A stretch of 55,817 nt of DNA from contig NZ_MRST01000023.1 of NCBI RefSeq assembly GCF_001902145.1, positions 451,206 through 507,022 of the forward strand, given 5' to 3'. Below the pieces are notes generated by a model. That model was not told where the DNA came from. It ran no database searches and saw nothing but the letters and a program-made list of their open reading frames with translations. A program made the position numbers and the translations under genes. The stretch comes from Pseudomonas fluorescens. GTDB lineage: Bacteria > Pseudomonadota > Gammaproteobacteria > Pseudomonadales > Pseudomonadaceae. Within the stretch, counting starts at the first letter, position 1; each line of letters opens with the position of its first letter. Below are positions 8,701 to 16,722 of this stretch, one piece after another.

Positions 8701-10384
8701 CAACAAATTCATGTCTGCGCAGAATGAACTGGAAATACTCAAGCGACTGCGCGAGCTGGCCCCTCGCCCTGACTATGAAAAGAAACTGTGCGACGCGCTG
8801 GAGAGTGTAATCCTGACCGCGCGCTTGTTGGACAGCGACTCCAGGCAACATATAACCACGCTCAATGCCAGGCTCAGGCCGTTGCTGGACCGGCTCAGCG
8901 ATGAAACAGAAGACGAGGCCGGGTCGGATATCAACCGTCAGGATCACGCCGCACTGGGGGTGATCATGCGTGAATTGGCGACCGTGCAGGACAATGCCAT
9001 TCGCGTGCGGACGCTGGAAGCCGGGTATCTGGACGAACTGAACCGGGTGCCACGCTTGGGCCGGGATAAGGCCAAGGGGCTGGCTATAACCGCACGCCCT
9101 TCGATACGGGACCTGCAATCCTTGCAACTGACCACTCTGTGGGGCATCTCCATTGATGTCGCAGGGCCTGCGATGAGTGACGATTTTTTCAACAGTGTCA
9201 GTGAAACCGTTAACCGTGCGCGCCGGGCCAGTCGCACCCTGGCGGACCTGCAACAGGTGCAGGCAACACCCTCCGAGCGTATCGAGTTGCTCAAGCACGT
9301 TGATGGCATCTATGCCCAGACCGATGATCAGATTGAGTTCTGGCGTGCCATGGAACCTGACAAGTTCGACCTGGACTACCTGCAGAAACTTCAAGAGCTG
9401 CTGGCCCGTCTGCATCAGGAGGTCGAAAAGGACCTGGCAGACCTTCTGCAACCCGAGCAGGAGCCACCGCTCCCTGCTCCGGCGCCCGTGCCTCAGGGCA
9501 GCCGGCGCAAAAAAATCATCCGCACGCGCAATCAGGATATGTATGTGGCGCAGATCCGCGAGGCCACCCAGCAGGCGCCGGCCACCGCCGAGCTGCACGA
9601 GGCGGGTGGCGAGGTCATCGGCTCATTCACCGAGGCGCAGGACGGTGTGTGGGACTCAGTCAACCCCGCCCCCAGGCCCGATGCACAGCTCGGCAGCCTG
9701 ATGAAAAAAGCCCAGGCTTTGCTCGACGACGAGTCCAGGGTCATCCAGCAGGTCGAGGCCCTGATCGAGCGCGTCAACGATGTGTCTTCGCTGGAATACT
9801 TGCTTGAGGCCCAGGCCAACACGCGCCTGTGGACCGCTGAGGCAATAGCCCGTCGACGCCAGGGCATGGAAACCACCCGGCTGCTGGCTGCGCAACAAGC
9901 CAAGGCATTGGCGATGGAACGCGAGCTGCGCCTGGCGATGGACCGTTTGAAGGCCGCCGGGCTGGATGCTCGAATCAGAGCGACGCTCGCACGGCCCACC
10001 ACCCAGGAGCATGTCGACTTTCTTCACCGCCACGATAAGGTGCGAATTTTTCGTCAGGGCGCGCGCGTTCTCCTCGAGGGCAAAACCGATGATTATCTGC
10101 AGGTGTATAAGGTCGCCGATGCGCGGGACATCAAGCGAGCGTTGTGCTTCGCCCACTTTCACTACAAACGCAGCCACGGTCCGGATGACCACTACGAGGG
10201 CGACCCTCACCTTAAAAGCCCCGAGCAGGAACGCCTGGGGCGCCAGGCCCAGGCTCGGGTCGAGGCCGACGCGTTCGCGCGCATGCGCACTGGCCAGACC
10301 GGGCGTGTGCGCCAGACCCTGGAAATCGACCGGGCGAAGATTACCCGGCCGTTTGCCCGGCGGCTGTTTTTCAGTGTTGACTAG
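5747..10384 (+). CDS. Giant dermonecrotic-toxin-like protein with coiled coils and C-terminal AHFHY domain
   Basis: A 1545-residue protein. I start it at ATG 5747, which has GAGAG 8 bp upstream, rather than at an in-frame start 69 bp earlier. LYxP-type modules lie near residues 210-250 and 570-620. A hydrophobic stretch covers ~700-725 (LLFNTLLPLLNGPLKLGGWLV), followed by a beta-rich module at ~872-912 (YRVQVKQGEVRVV, then GQWDFDLRLRL). Residues ~930-1420 are mostly charged helix, likely coiled coil. The last ~130 residues carry DYLQVYKVADAR, A1469-H-F-H-Y1473 and a downstream PHLK, matching the end of the 47702-53257 protein. The function of that domain is unknown to me. Its stop overlaps the convergent PBP gene by 14 bp. 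Confidence 0.88.
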   Translation: MTSATHDSASPRQTHIEQIKVLFRDPPSLQAVAQGAAQAYLNAQTKLWPAGLLHLATPTAGTNSFTYQSLPELVVQRLADARPTLLVENYHVVVHRVREVYAPGGPTLAELERLINHCGPALLTSYAQRLQTWWRESLPANRVRWGALSDHLMALLYDSPKPPGMDAARFATLFPKTLLRPSRPDPQWDAQEGSLQLRTVHLLGARQTGEQAQMLPLLVLSHASNTLLFSPASGIHVLDSLDDIGAWLPAYTSAVLTDAAEQWFTQQVQGDPFDALAASYLARQLLEIDSIQRNVSRTAEEYRALLTYITDPRRWFIGELSTRQQRLRQALPLWLAQASAEDSIAYAHLLQQWVLAQHENGASSFLDGIESIEACADRRLQHCLKMQPGATAIRLDEVSLTFERIIAAPVPVPGGFIAGEVEPVTLTLTELALENLAGFTHTAKRITLSGAAAPAWLTYERIKQCVTEADVGQVYPALLKKSLIDDVAEATRRRQQFSRQLRVQLPMLALESKIKGEHGLTLSGFQRVRAALQASAGERTVQGQAVALWPLAFKASEHARADEVTNMFVIGPLEGSSGPHLLYRPLFSPPLQEYASLEALFTAIKTPGALQDNVLAWIAASRQAVYANNGFNEPHIRRFLPGDEFTVYEKPAPAQLSKQVVTSDPAHQVFSATANALVTLADRQSVSNAEQRWRTLKNAGWLLFNTLLPLLNGPLKLGGWLVQLVDSAQHDIEGLSSGDGQTRSVALTDLFANLMAIVAHQAAPEDAHQSLALEHPAFAPLARAGAAQAAHRVLPLTAAPVPATFQPPMRWANARQVLTAQQRARLEPLRLKTFAKPWPTTLENAETRGSTWGLLRDTSQVPQQWQALVQGALYRVQVKQGEVRVVSADGATLGPWLRHSGRGQWDFDLRLRLAGGNADEAPERTRQAQSATLAALEVEYEKAKANHTRATTAMGLARTLANRPAGQITEQQRSQAWERYARELSNKFMSAQNELEILKRLRELAPRPDYEKKLCDALESVILTARLLDSDSRQHITTLNARLRPLLDRLSDETEDEAGSDINRQDHAALGVIMRELATVQDNAIRVRTLEAGYLDELNRVPRLGRDKAKGLAITARPSIRDLQSLQLTTLWGISIDVAGPAMSDDFFNSVSETVNRARRASRTLADLQQVQATPSERIELLKHVDGIYAQTDDQIEFWRAMEPDKFDLDYLQKLQELLARLHQEVEKDLADLLQPEQEPPLPAPAPVPQGSRRKKIIRTRNQDMYVAQIREATQQAPATAELHEAGGEVIGSFTEAQDGVWDSVNPAPRPDAQLGSLMKKAQALLDDESRVIQQVEALIERVNDVSSLEYLLEAQANTRLWTAEAIARRRQGMETTRLLAAQQAKALAMERELRLAMDRLKAAGLDARIRATLARPTTQEHVDFLHRHDKVRIFRQGARVLLEGKTDDYLQVYKVADARDIKRALCFAHFHYKRSHGPDDHYEGDPHLKSPEQERLGRQAQARVEADAFARMRTGQTGRVRQTLEIDRAKITRPFARRLFFSVD

Positions 10385-13300
10385 CCAGGGGCTGGCACAG
10401 GGTCTGGCTGCCCGGCTGCAAATACGGCAGCAGGATCGGTGCCATGCCTTTAAGCACTTGCACCGGCAGTGCCGAGGTGAAGGTGAAATGCTGGGCCTGG
10501 CTGCCGGGCACGAAGGCGGTGAGGGTGCCGAAATGGCGGTCCCCCAGATAGAACACAAAGGTCGCGGTGCGGTTGATCGACTTTGAGCTGATCACCCGCC
10601 CACCGGCGCCCATCGCTTCAATGCGGTTGTCGCCGGTGCCGGTCTTGCCGCCCATGGCCATCGGCGTGCCGTCGGCCAACGTGAAACTGCCCGACACGCG
10701 CTTGGCCGTACCGGCATCCACCACCTGGGACAAGGCACCGCGCAATGCGCTGGCAACCTCGGACGGCATCACCCGTTTGCCCGGGTCGGGGTTGTTGACC
10801 ACGCGGGTATCGTAGGGCGTGCCGGCGGCAAAGTGCAGGCTGTCGATGCGCAGCACTTTGCCGCGCACGCCGTCGTTGAGGATGATGCCCATCAGTTCCG
10901 CCAGCGCGGCCGGGCGGTCGCCGGAGCTGCCGATCGCGGTGGCCAGGGAGGGCACCAGATGATCGAACGGGTAACCCACCGCTTGCCAGCGCTGATGAAT
11001 ATCCAGGAACGCTTGGACCTCGAGCATAGTGCGGATACGGCTGTCGCGCGCGCGTTGATGACGGCTCTTGAACAGCCAGCTGTACACCTCCTGACGTTCG
11101 AACTGGCTGGCCTTGACCACCTCGCTGAAGGTGGCGTCCGGGTGGTTGAGCAGGTAGCCGAGCAGCCACAGGTCCAGCGGGTGCACCTTGGCGATGTAGC
11201 CTTGGTCGGGCAGGTCATAGGTGCCGGGCCCGTAGTCGGTGTACAGGCGCTCCAGGCGTTCATCGGTGAGTTTGTTGCTGACCAGGTGTGAACGCACAAA
11301 GCGCTTGAACGTGTCCGGGGTGGCCTCGGGAAACAGATAGCGGTGCACCGCCGCCAGGCGAATGGCAGTGGGGTGCAGGCTGTCGAGGAAGGTTTCCAGG
11401 CGTGCCTGGGTGTCCTTCTTCTGGTACTTCTTCCAGAACTTGAGCAGGAAGGTGGTGCCTTCGCGGTCGGCGAACTTGGCCAGGTATTCCTGGCGCCGTG
11501 GGTCGTGGTCATCCTTGAGTAACTGCGCGCTGTTATTGGGGCCTGCGTAGGTGACGTAACGCTCCAGGTCGCGCATCAGGCGAATGAACGGCAGGTTGAT
11601 CGACTCGCGCAACGCGTCCCGCAGTGAAGGGGTGCGGCCATTGTCCTGGCTGCGGAAGTTGTGGAAGTAATGCATGCCGCCGCCCGTGAAAAAGCCTTCG
11701 TTGGGACTGGCCGAATAGGTACGGTCCAGCGCGGCTTCGAGCATCTTGGCCAGGGATTTGTCCGCGGCCTGGGTCAGGTAGTCGACGGCCCAGCGGCTGA
11801 GGCGATCCTGCTCGGCAATGTCGGCTTTTTTCAACGCGGCGGGTGGTTGCGCGGCGTAGCGATCATGCAGTTCACTGATGATTTGCAGGTAAGTGGTGAG
11901 CACCCGCAGCTTGGCGGTGGAGCCCAGTTCCAGCTTGCTGCCTTCATTGATGTCGAAAGGCTGGTCGGTGTTGTCGGTTTGCACGCGTACGCGCGAGCCG
12001 TCCGCAGTCCGTTCGAACAGGGTGAAGCTGTAGCGCACCTGAGGCGTGCTGGCCGGGGTCAACAGGCGTTCGCCGAGCAGGCCGGTTTTACCGGCGAAAG
12101 CGGGGTCGGCCAGTTGCTTGAGGTAATCGGTGACCTGGGATTGCAGCTCGGATTGCAAGGTGCTGGTAGCCCAAAGGTCCAGGCGGTCGAGGTCGTACAG
12201 CGGCCGGTTGAGTAGGGCGGCGAGGCGGCTGCGGGCGACGCTGATGCCCTTGTTGGTGTCGTTTGGTTGCAGTGTCGGCTGTTGCAGCCAGTCGCGGTAG
12301 GCGACATTGGCGGCCAGGGCGGCCTTGAGCAGCGCGGCGTCGATGACGGCGTTCTGGGCCAGCAGCCGCAGATGGCTGTCGGTGAGTTGCGCCAGTTCAT
12401 CGCGACCGTTGGTCAAGTAATGGGAGGGGCGCCGTTGGGCGATCATCAGTGACAGGACCTGGCGCAATGCCAGGCCGCGCGCCGCCAGGCTGGCCGGCGT
12501 CTGCGTGGTGTCGGCCAGCGCCTGGTTGACCTGGGCGAAGTCGGCGCCGTACCACACGCGCAGCCCCTCGGCCATGCCATGCACTTCGCCGTGGCCGGGC
12601 ACGGCCGACAAGGGCACGCTGTTGAGGTAGTCGCGTACCACGTTTTGCCGCGCGGCGAGGGTGTCCGGGCCTTGCTGGTAGGCACGTACGCTGGCGGACA
12701 GCATCTGGCGCAGCTTCTCGCTGCCCGACAGGGTCAGGCCGTCCGGCGAGTGGCGGTACTTCTCCAGTTGTGTCGCCAGGGTGCTGCCGCCTGCTGTTTG
12801 CCCCGGTAGATGCAACTGGCGCGCGACCTGCGACCATGCGGCCTTGGCAAAGCGCGGCCAGTCCACCGCGGGGTTGGCCTGGGGCGGGTCGGGGGCGAGC
12901 AGCTCGCGGTTTTCGATGAACAACAGGCTGTGGACCATCAGCCCTGGAATGTCGCTGAAACGTTTATACAGCTGGGTCGGGTAGTTGAACTGATACAGCG
13001 GCGCGGCGCGGCAATCGGTAATGGAGAGCCCAGCCTGTATTTTCTCCGCATAGGGAATAAACAGACCGTGGCGGCTGTAGTCCATCAGCGCTTCGGAGAA
13101 CCGTGCCTGGGATTGCACCACATAGTTGCGCTTGAGCAGACGTGGCAGCCACTCGCCGAGGGCGCTGTAGCCCAGGCGCCGGTCAAACGGGCCGGCGCCG
13201 GGGTACACAATCGCGTCGCTGGCGCCGGGGGCCACGGTGTAGGTCAGCCGGGACGCCCACTGGCTGAGCAGGCGCGACTGCCAATGGGCGGTCTGCGCCT

Positions 13301-13481
13301 CGCGCATGGCGGCATAACCCAGGGCAAGCAGTGCCATTAACCCAATCAGCCAGAACAACCGTCGCCAGGGGCGGCTTGGGGTGGGGTTTTTCGGCAAAGG
13401 CGCGGGTGATGGGCCGTCGGGATCGACTTCAGCCTTGTTCGGATCGGTTTGCCACAAAGCGCCCATAGTCGATTGATCCAT
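10371..13481 (-). CDS. Bifunctional penicillin-binding protein (GT51 transglycosylase plus transpeptidase)
   Basis: A 1036-residue class A PBP-like protein, inner-membrane anchored, which should polymerise and cross-link peptidoglycan. One membrane segment lies at ~41-58 after a proline-rich cytoplasmic tail. The glycosyltransferase region shows FIENREL (188-194, the catalytic glutamate region) and GGSTLATQLEK (231-241). The transpeptidase motifs are S521-TAK524, S627-I-N629 and K946-T-G948 (GGKTGTGDN). It is longer than typical PBP1a/1b because of inserts between the two domains. The ribosome site before ATG 13481 is poor, and M6 is a possible alternative start. It is convergent with the second giant gene and shares its last 14 bp with it. 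No functional link to that neighbour is evident. Confidence 0.9.
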   Translation of the reverse strand: MDQSTMGALWQTDPNKAEVDPDGPSPAPLPKNPTPSRPWRRLFWLIGLMALLALGYAAMREAQTAHWQSRLLSQWASRLTYTVAPGASDAIVYPGAGPFDRRLGYSALGEWLPRLLKRNYVVQSQARFSEALMDYSRHGLFIPYAEKIQAGLSITDCRAAPLYQFNYPTQLYKRFSDIPGLMVHSLLFIENRELLAPDPPQANPAVDWPRFAKAAWSQVARQLHLPGQTAGGSTLATQLEKYRHSPDGLTLSGSEKLRQMLSASVRAYQQGPDTLAARQNVVRDYLNSVPLSAVPGHGEVHGMAEGLRVWYGADFAQVNQALADTTQTPASLAARGLALRQVLSLMIAQRRPSHYLTNGRDELAQLTDSHLRLLAQNAVIDAALLKAALAANVAYRDWLQQPTLQPNDTNKGISVARSRLAALLNRPLYDLDRLDLWATSTLQSELQSQVTDYLKQLADPAFAGKTGLLGERLLTPASTPQVRYSFTLFERTADGSRVRVQTDNTDQPFDINEGSKLELGSTAKLRVLTTYLQIISELHDRYAAQPPAALKKADIAEQDRLSRWAVDYLTQAADKSLAKMLEAALDRTYSASPNEGFFTGGGMHYFHNFRSQDNGRTPSLRDALRESINLPFIRLMRDLERYVTYAGPNNSAQLLKDDHDPRRQEYLAKFADREGTTFLLKFWKKYQKKDTQARLETFLDSLHPTAIRLAAVHRYLFPEATPDTFKRFVRSHLVSNKLTDERLERLYTDYGPGTYDLPDQGYIAKVHPLDLWLLGYLLNHPDATFSEVVKASQFERQEVYSWLFKSRHQRARDSRIRTMLEVQAFLDIHQRWQAVGYPFDHLVPSLATAIGSSGDRPAALAELMGIILNDGVRGKVLRIDSLHFAAGTPYDTRVVNNPDPGKRVMPSEVASALRGALSQVVDAGTAKRVSGSFTLADGTPMAMGGKTGTGDNRIEAMGAGGRVISSKSINRTATFVFYLGDRHFGTLTAFVPGSQAQHFTFTSALPVQVLKGMAPILLPYLQPGSQTLCQPLASQH

Positions 13482-13559
13482 GCCGGCAGATTGATCGGAC
13501 CTGTGTGAAGCGTAGACGTTGATTGCCGGTGCTACGAGGCGCGCTGAGGTTTTCGACAG

Positions 13560-13895
13560 CTACTTTTTCAAGTTCGTGCCTGCGCCGGGCAGACCTTTGG
13601 CTCGGCGTACCGGATACGGCTCACCCGGTACTTGGCGGAAGCTGCCCGGTAGCGGTGTCAGCGATTCGTACGAGTAGGCACGGTGTTGCACTCCCAGCCA
13701 GGGCTGGCCGAGATGGTCGATATGGTCGACTTTCCAGACCAGCCCGGACTCGTAGAAAAAACGGTACAGGCACTGTTCCTCAAGGCATGGTCCGGCTGTG
13801 GGAACGCTGATGATCTCAATGCCAAAGTCGAGCCAGACCAGCTCGTCTTCCCCGACGAAATGCGTGCTCAAGTCCTGGCAAATTTCACATGGCAT
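13560..13895 (-). CDS. Hypothetical protein (111 residues)
   Basis: I do not recognise the family. The frame starts MPCEICQDLSTHF with GGGGAT about 6 bp upstream. The protein has a fairly even composition with aromatic and acidic residues (DELVWLDFGIEI, YRFFYESGLVWKVDHIDHLG) and a basic, proline-rich end, which looks more protein-like than the overlapping plus-strand frames. There is a possible CxxC at C3-C6 but no membrane segment. It lies upstream of the PBP gene on the same strand with a ~78-bp gap and could be its operon partner. It could also be a spurious frame. Confidence 0.5.
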   Translation of the reverse strand: MPCEICQDLSTHFVGEDELVWLDFGIEIISVPTAGPCLEEQCLYRFFYESGLVWKVDHIDHLGQPWLGVQHRAYSYESLTPLPGSFRQVPGEPYPVRRAKGLPGAGTNLKK

Positions 13896-14035
13896 GGCTT
13901 TATCCCCACAGAGAAACGCTCATCATGGCAATGCTCGGGCCCTTGGGAAAGCCGCAGTGGTTTTTGACGACGATCCCACACCGTTTAGCGCAAATGCCTT
14001 CGACTGGGGCAAGAGCGTTTTGCTTACGTTACCTA

Positions 14036-14483
14036 AATAACGGATATGTACGCGGTCTGATCCAACATCCCAGTTGGCTGCCAGGCCGTCTTCGCAGCAT
14101 AGGTATCTACACAACTTTATAGGCTGTAGCAGCCGACGGTAACCACGATGCGAAGCGAGCCGCTCTTGATCTTGATCTGCTTTTGATCTTGATCTTAGGC
14201 GCCCCGTTAAACCACGCTGGCCGGAATTCGACAGGGATTTGGGGGGTAAACCGGCAGGGATGCCGATTTAGCCGCCCCGCGCCATGGATGGCGCGTGGCG
14301 GCGGCCCCCCAAATCCATGGCGGATTACGGGCACACCGAGCCTAAGCGAGGTGCCGAGTGGTGGGGCAAGAACGTTTGGGTTACTTTTGCGCTTTTCAAA
14401 AGTGACCCGCTGTAAAAGCGGAACCTTAAGTGGCCGTTACCGCAGGAATGGATATGTACACGGTCTAATCCAATATGCTGGTC
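14036..14483 (+). repeat. Extragenic structured element, copy A (core 14098-14483)
   Basis: This matches, over most of its length, 46240-46625 (inverted) and 55266-55660. The order is a CATAGGTATCTACACAACTT box, imperfect GATCTT repeats, GGCGCCCCGTTAAACCACGC, a branched hairpin region (outer stem 14235-14246 with 14305-14316; inner hairpin GCCGCC/GGCGGC enclosing GCGCCAT/ATGGCGC at 14271-14302), then GGTGCCGAGTGGTGGGGCAAG and GGATATGTACACGGTCTAAT. A related CGGATATGTACGCGGTCTGA at 14040 makes flanking direct repeats. Open frames inside it are not credible genes. Confidence 0.85.
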
Positions 14484-14755
14484 GGCTGTCAGGCCGCCAT
14501 CGGGGGCAAGCCCCCTCCCACATTTGACCGAGGTGTGTCACGTAGATACCTGTCGATTGTGAGGCCGTCAGGGGAGCAAGCTCCCTCGCCACAGGTCCAG
14601 CGGCGTAACCAAAGTTGTGTAGATACCTATGCTCATCGCAGGCAAGCCAGCTCCCACATTTGGATTGCGGCGCGTCAGTTAGATCTGCGTCGGCTGCCAG
14701 ATCGTCACAGGTCCAGTGTCGCCCCAAAGTTGTGTAGATACCTATGCCCTTTAAG
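14484..14755. repeat. REP cluster with GTTGTGTAGATACCTATG boxes
   Basis: REP-like sequences are visible at ~14505-14522 (GGGGGCAAGCCCCCTCCCAC), ~14570-14592 (GGAGCAAGCTCCCTCGCCAC) and ~14637-14660 (CGCAGGCAAGCCAGCTCCCA). Between and after them, AAGTTGTGTAGATACCTATG occurs exactly at 14612-14631 and 14727-14746, with a degenerate copy near 14540. No gene is visible here. Confidence 0.8.
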
Positions 14756-15147
14756 GGGTGTGAGTGATGAGGTTGTTTAACGTCGCGCCCGTCAAGGGGG
14801 GGAAATACCTATATCGATCGATAACCGTATGGGGATCGTGCAGAACACAGCCTCTGAGCCAATGTGTAATACTCTGCGCCGTTTTGCGCCGTGAAGGCCG
14901 ATCTAGACGCTTGGCCAAGCCCTCCGTCGATTGGCTTTTTATCGGGGCTTATCGCCAAATATTGCTGTTTATTGAGTGAAAAGCCCTGACGGTAGCTTTT
15001 TATACTGCATGCCCGCTGACCCGGCCGGTGACCACGGCCAGGCGGGCCTGCCCACGAGGCAGGCCCTGTTATGTCGGTGTATGGGCCCATCCGCTCATAG
15101 GCCGAAGACTCGGTGGCTAACTCCAATAAAAACGAGGTTGTATTCCT
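14756..15147 (+). promoter_or_regulatory. Non-coding leader upstream of the permease gene, with structured RNA potential
   Basis: No coding frame is convincing in this stretch. A TATACT sequence at 15001-15006 could be a -10 box, but no well-spaced -35 was found. Downstream, CCCGC (15012-15016) can pair with GCGGG (15042-15046), enclosing GGCCG/CGGCC. A perfect 9-bp hairpin uses GGGCCTGCC (15044-15052) and GGCAGGCCC (15058-15066) with loop CACGA. The two structures share bases 15044-15046, so they exclude each other. The ribosome site GAGG (15134-15137) lies 10 bp before ATG 15148. Any regulatory role is inferred. Confidence 0.4.
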
Positions 15148-16569
15148 ATGCCTGTCGGCAAACCACTGCCCCCTGGCGAGACCGCTCAAGGCGGCCCGCT
15201 CAAACGCGAACTCGGTGAGCGGCATATCCGCCTGATGGCGCTCGGCGCCTGTATCGGTGTCGGCCTGTTCCTTGGCTCGGCCAAGGCCATCGAAATGGCC
15301 GGCCCGGCGATCATGCTGTCGTACATCATCGGTGGCCTGGCGATCCTGGTGATCATGCGCGCCCTCGGCGAAATGGCGGTGCACAACCCCGTCGCCGGCT
15401 CGTTCAGCCGTTACGCACAAGATTATCTGGGCCCTTTGGCAGGCTTTCTCACTGGCTGGAACTACTGGTTCCTATGGCTGGTGACCTGCGTGGCGGAAAT
15501 TACCGCCGTGGCGGTGTACATGGGCGTCTGGTTCCCCGATACCCCGCGCTGGATCTGGGCCCTGGCGGCGCTGATCAGCATGGGCACCATCAATCTGATC
15601 GCGGTCAAGGCCTTTGGTGAGTTCGAATTCTGGTTCGCGCTGATCAAGATCGTCACCATCATTGCCATGGTGATCGGCGGCGTCGGCATCATTGCCTTCG
15701 GCTTTGGTAACGACGGCGTGGCGCTGGGCATTTCCAACTTGTGGGCCCACGGCGGCTTCATGCCCAACGGCGTACAGGGTGTGTTGATGTCGTTGCAGAT
15801 GGTGATGTTCGCCTACCTGGGCGTGGAAATGATCGGCCTCACCGCCGGTGAAGCGCGCAACCCGCAAAAGACCATCCCCAGCGCCATCGGCTCGGTGTTC
15901 TGGCGCATCCTGCTGTTCTACGTGGGCGCGCTGTTCGTGATCTTGTCGATCTACCCGTGGAACGAAATCGGCACCCAGGGCAGCCCGTTCGTCATGACGT
16001 TCGAGCGCCTGGGGATCAAGACCGCCGCAGGCATCATCAATTTCGTGGTGATCACCGCCGCGCTGTCTTCGTGCAACGGCGGCATCTTCAGCACCGGGCG
16101 CATGCTCTACAGCCTGGCGCAGAACGGCCAGGCGCCGGCGACGTTCGGCACCACGTCCAGTAACGGCGTGCCACGCAAGGCGCTGCTGCTGTCGATCTTT
16201 GCCTTGTTGCTGGGCGTACTGCTCAACTACCTGGTGCCGGACCAGGTGTTCGTGTGGGTGACCTCCATCGCCACCTTCGGCGCGATCTGGACCTGGCTGA
16301 TGATCCTGCTGGCCCAGCTCAAATTCCGCAAAGGCCTGAGCCCGGCCGAGCAGGCGGGCCTCAAGTACCGCATGTGGCTGTACCCGGTCAGCTCCTACGT
16401 GGCGTTGGCATTCCTGGTGCTGGTGGTGGGGCTGATGGCGTACTTCCCGGATACCCGCGTGGCTCTGTATGTGGGGCCTGCGTTCCTGGTTCTGTTGACG
16501 GTGTTGTTCTACGTGTTCAAGTTGCAACCGAGCAACGCTGGCGAAGGCGCGGCACTCAAGGACATGTGA
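15148..16569 (+). CDS. proY: Amino acid permease of the AAT family, ProY-like
   Basis: A 473-residue inner-membrane permease with about 12 hydrophobic segments. It has the APC/AAT N-terminal signature HIRLMALGACIGVGLFLGSA, then AGPAIMLSYIIGG, RALGEMAVHNPVAGSFSRYA and GPLAGFLTGWNYWF. From memory of E. coli ProY, long stretches align (SLQMVMFAYLGVEMIG, ILSIYPWNEIGTQGSPFV, SIATFGAIWTWLMILLAQ), so proline or a related amino acid driven by proton symport is the likely substrate. The substrate is not proven by sequence; GabP- and CycA-like permeases are close relatives. Start ATG 15148 has GAGG 10 bp upstream. The gene is monocistronic, with a structured leader before it and a strong terminator after it. 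Confidence 0.9.
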   Translation: MPVGKPLPPGETAQGGPLKRELGERHIRLMALGACIGVGLFLGSAKAIEMAGPAIMLSYIIGGLAILVIMRALGEMAVHNPVAGSFSRYAQDYLGPLAGFLTGWNYWFLWLVTCVAEITAVAVYMGVWFPDTPRWIWALAALISMGTINLIAVKAFGEFEFWFALIKIVTIIAMVIGGVGIIAFGFGNDGVALGISNLWAHGGFMPNGVQGVLMSLQMVMFAYLGVEMIGLTAGEARNPQKTIPSAIGSVFWRILLFYVGALFVILSIYPWNEIGTQGSPFVMTFERLGIKTAAGIINFVVITAALSSCNGGIFSTGRMLYSLAQNGQAPATFGTTSSNGVPRKALLLSIFALLLGVLLNYLVPDQVFVWVTSIATFGAIWTWLMILLAQLKFRKGLSPAEQAGLKYRMWLYPVSSYVALAFLVLVVGLMAYFPDTRVALYVGPAFLVLLTVLFYVFKLQPSNAGEGAALKDM

Positions 16570-16592
16570 CTGCCTGCGCGACGCGCTTGAGC

Positions 16593-16631
16593 ATAACGCG
16601 GGGGTATTCGATTCCCCGCGTTATCGCTTTT
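16593..16631 (+). terminator. Rho-independent terminator after the permease gene
   Basis: ATAACGCGGGG (16593-16603) pairs perfectly with CCCCGCGTTAT (16614-16624) around a 10-base loop. It is followed by CGC and TTTT at 16628-16631. It lies 24 bp after the permease stop and isolates that gene from the peptidase gene downstream. Confidence 0.85.
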
Positions 16632-16722
16632 CTGGTCCGTTTACCCATACCTATCTATCCCTTCAACGCTGATTCATTCCCTAGGCTGGCTGCTTCGACA
16701 GCTACCTTTGCAGAGTGACGTC

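Noticed and set aside
14183..14527. Small open frames inside the extragenic elements (also 46065-46442 and 55345-55626)
   Set aside because: They arise from the repeated element itself, lack ribosome sites and run through hairpin structures. Similar frames in all copies reflect repeat identity, not coding.
14979..15000. AAAAGC...GCTTTT upstream of the permease as a terminator
   Set aside because: The stem is only 6 bp and A/T rich with a 10-base loop, and no gene ends just before it.
15044..15066. CACGA loop hairpin as a guanidine-II (mini-ykkC) riboswitch
   Set aside because: That class needs two hairpins with ACGR loops of similar geometry. Only one is present, and the gene downstream is an amino acid permease.
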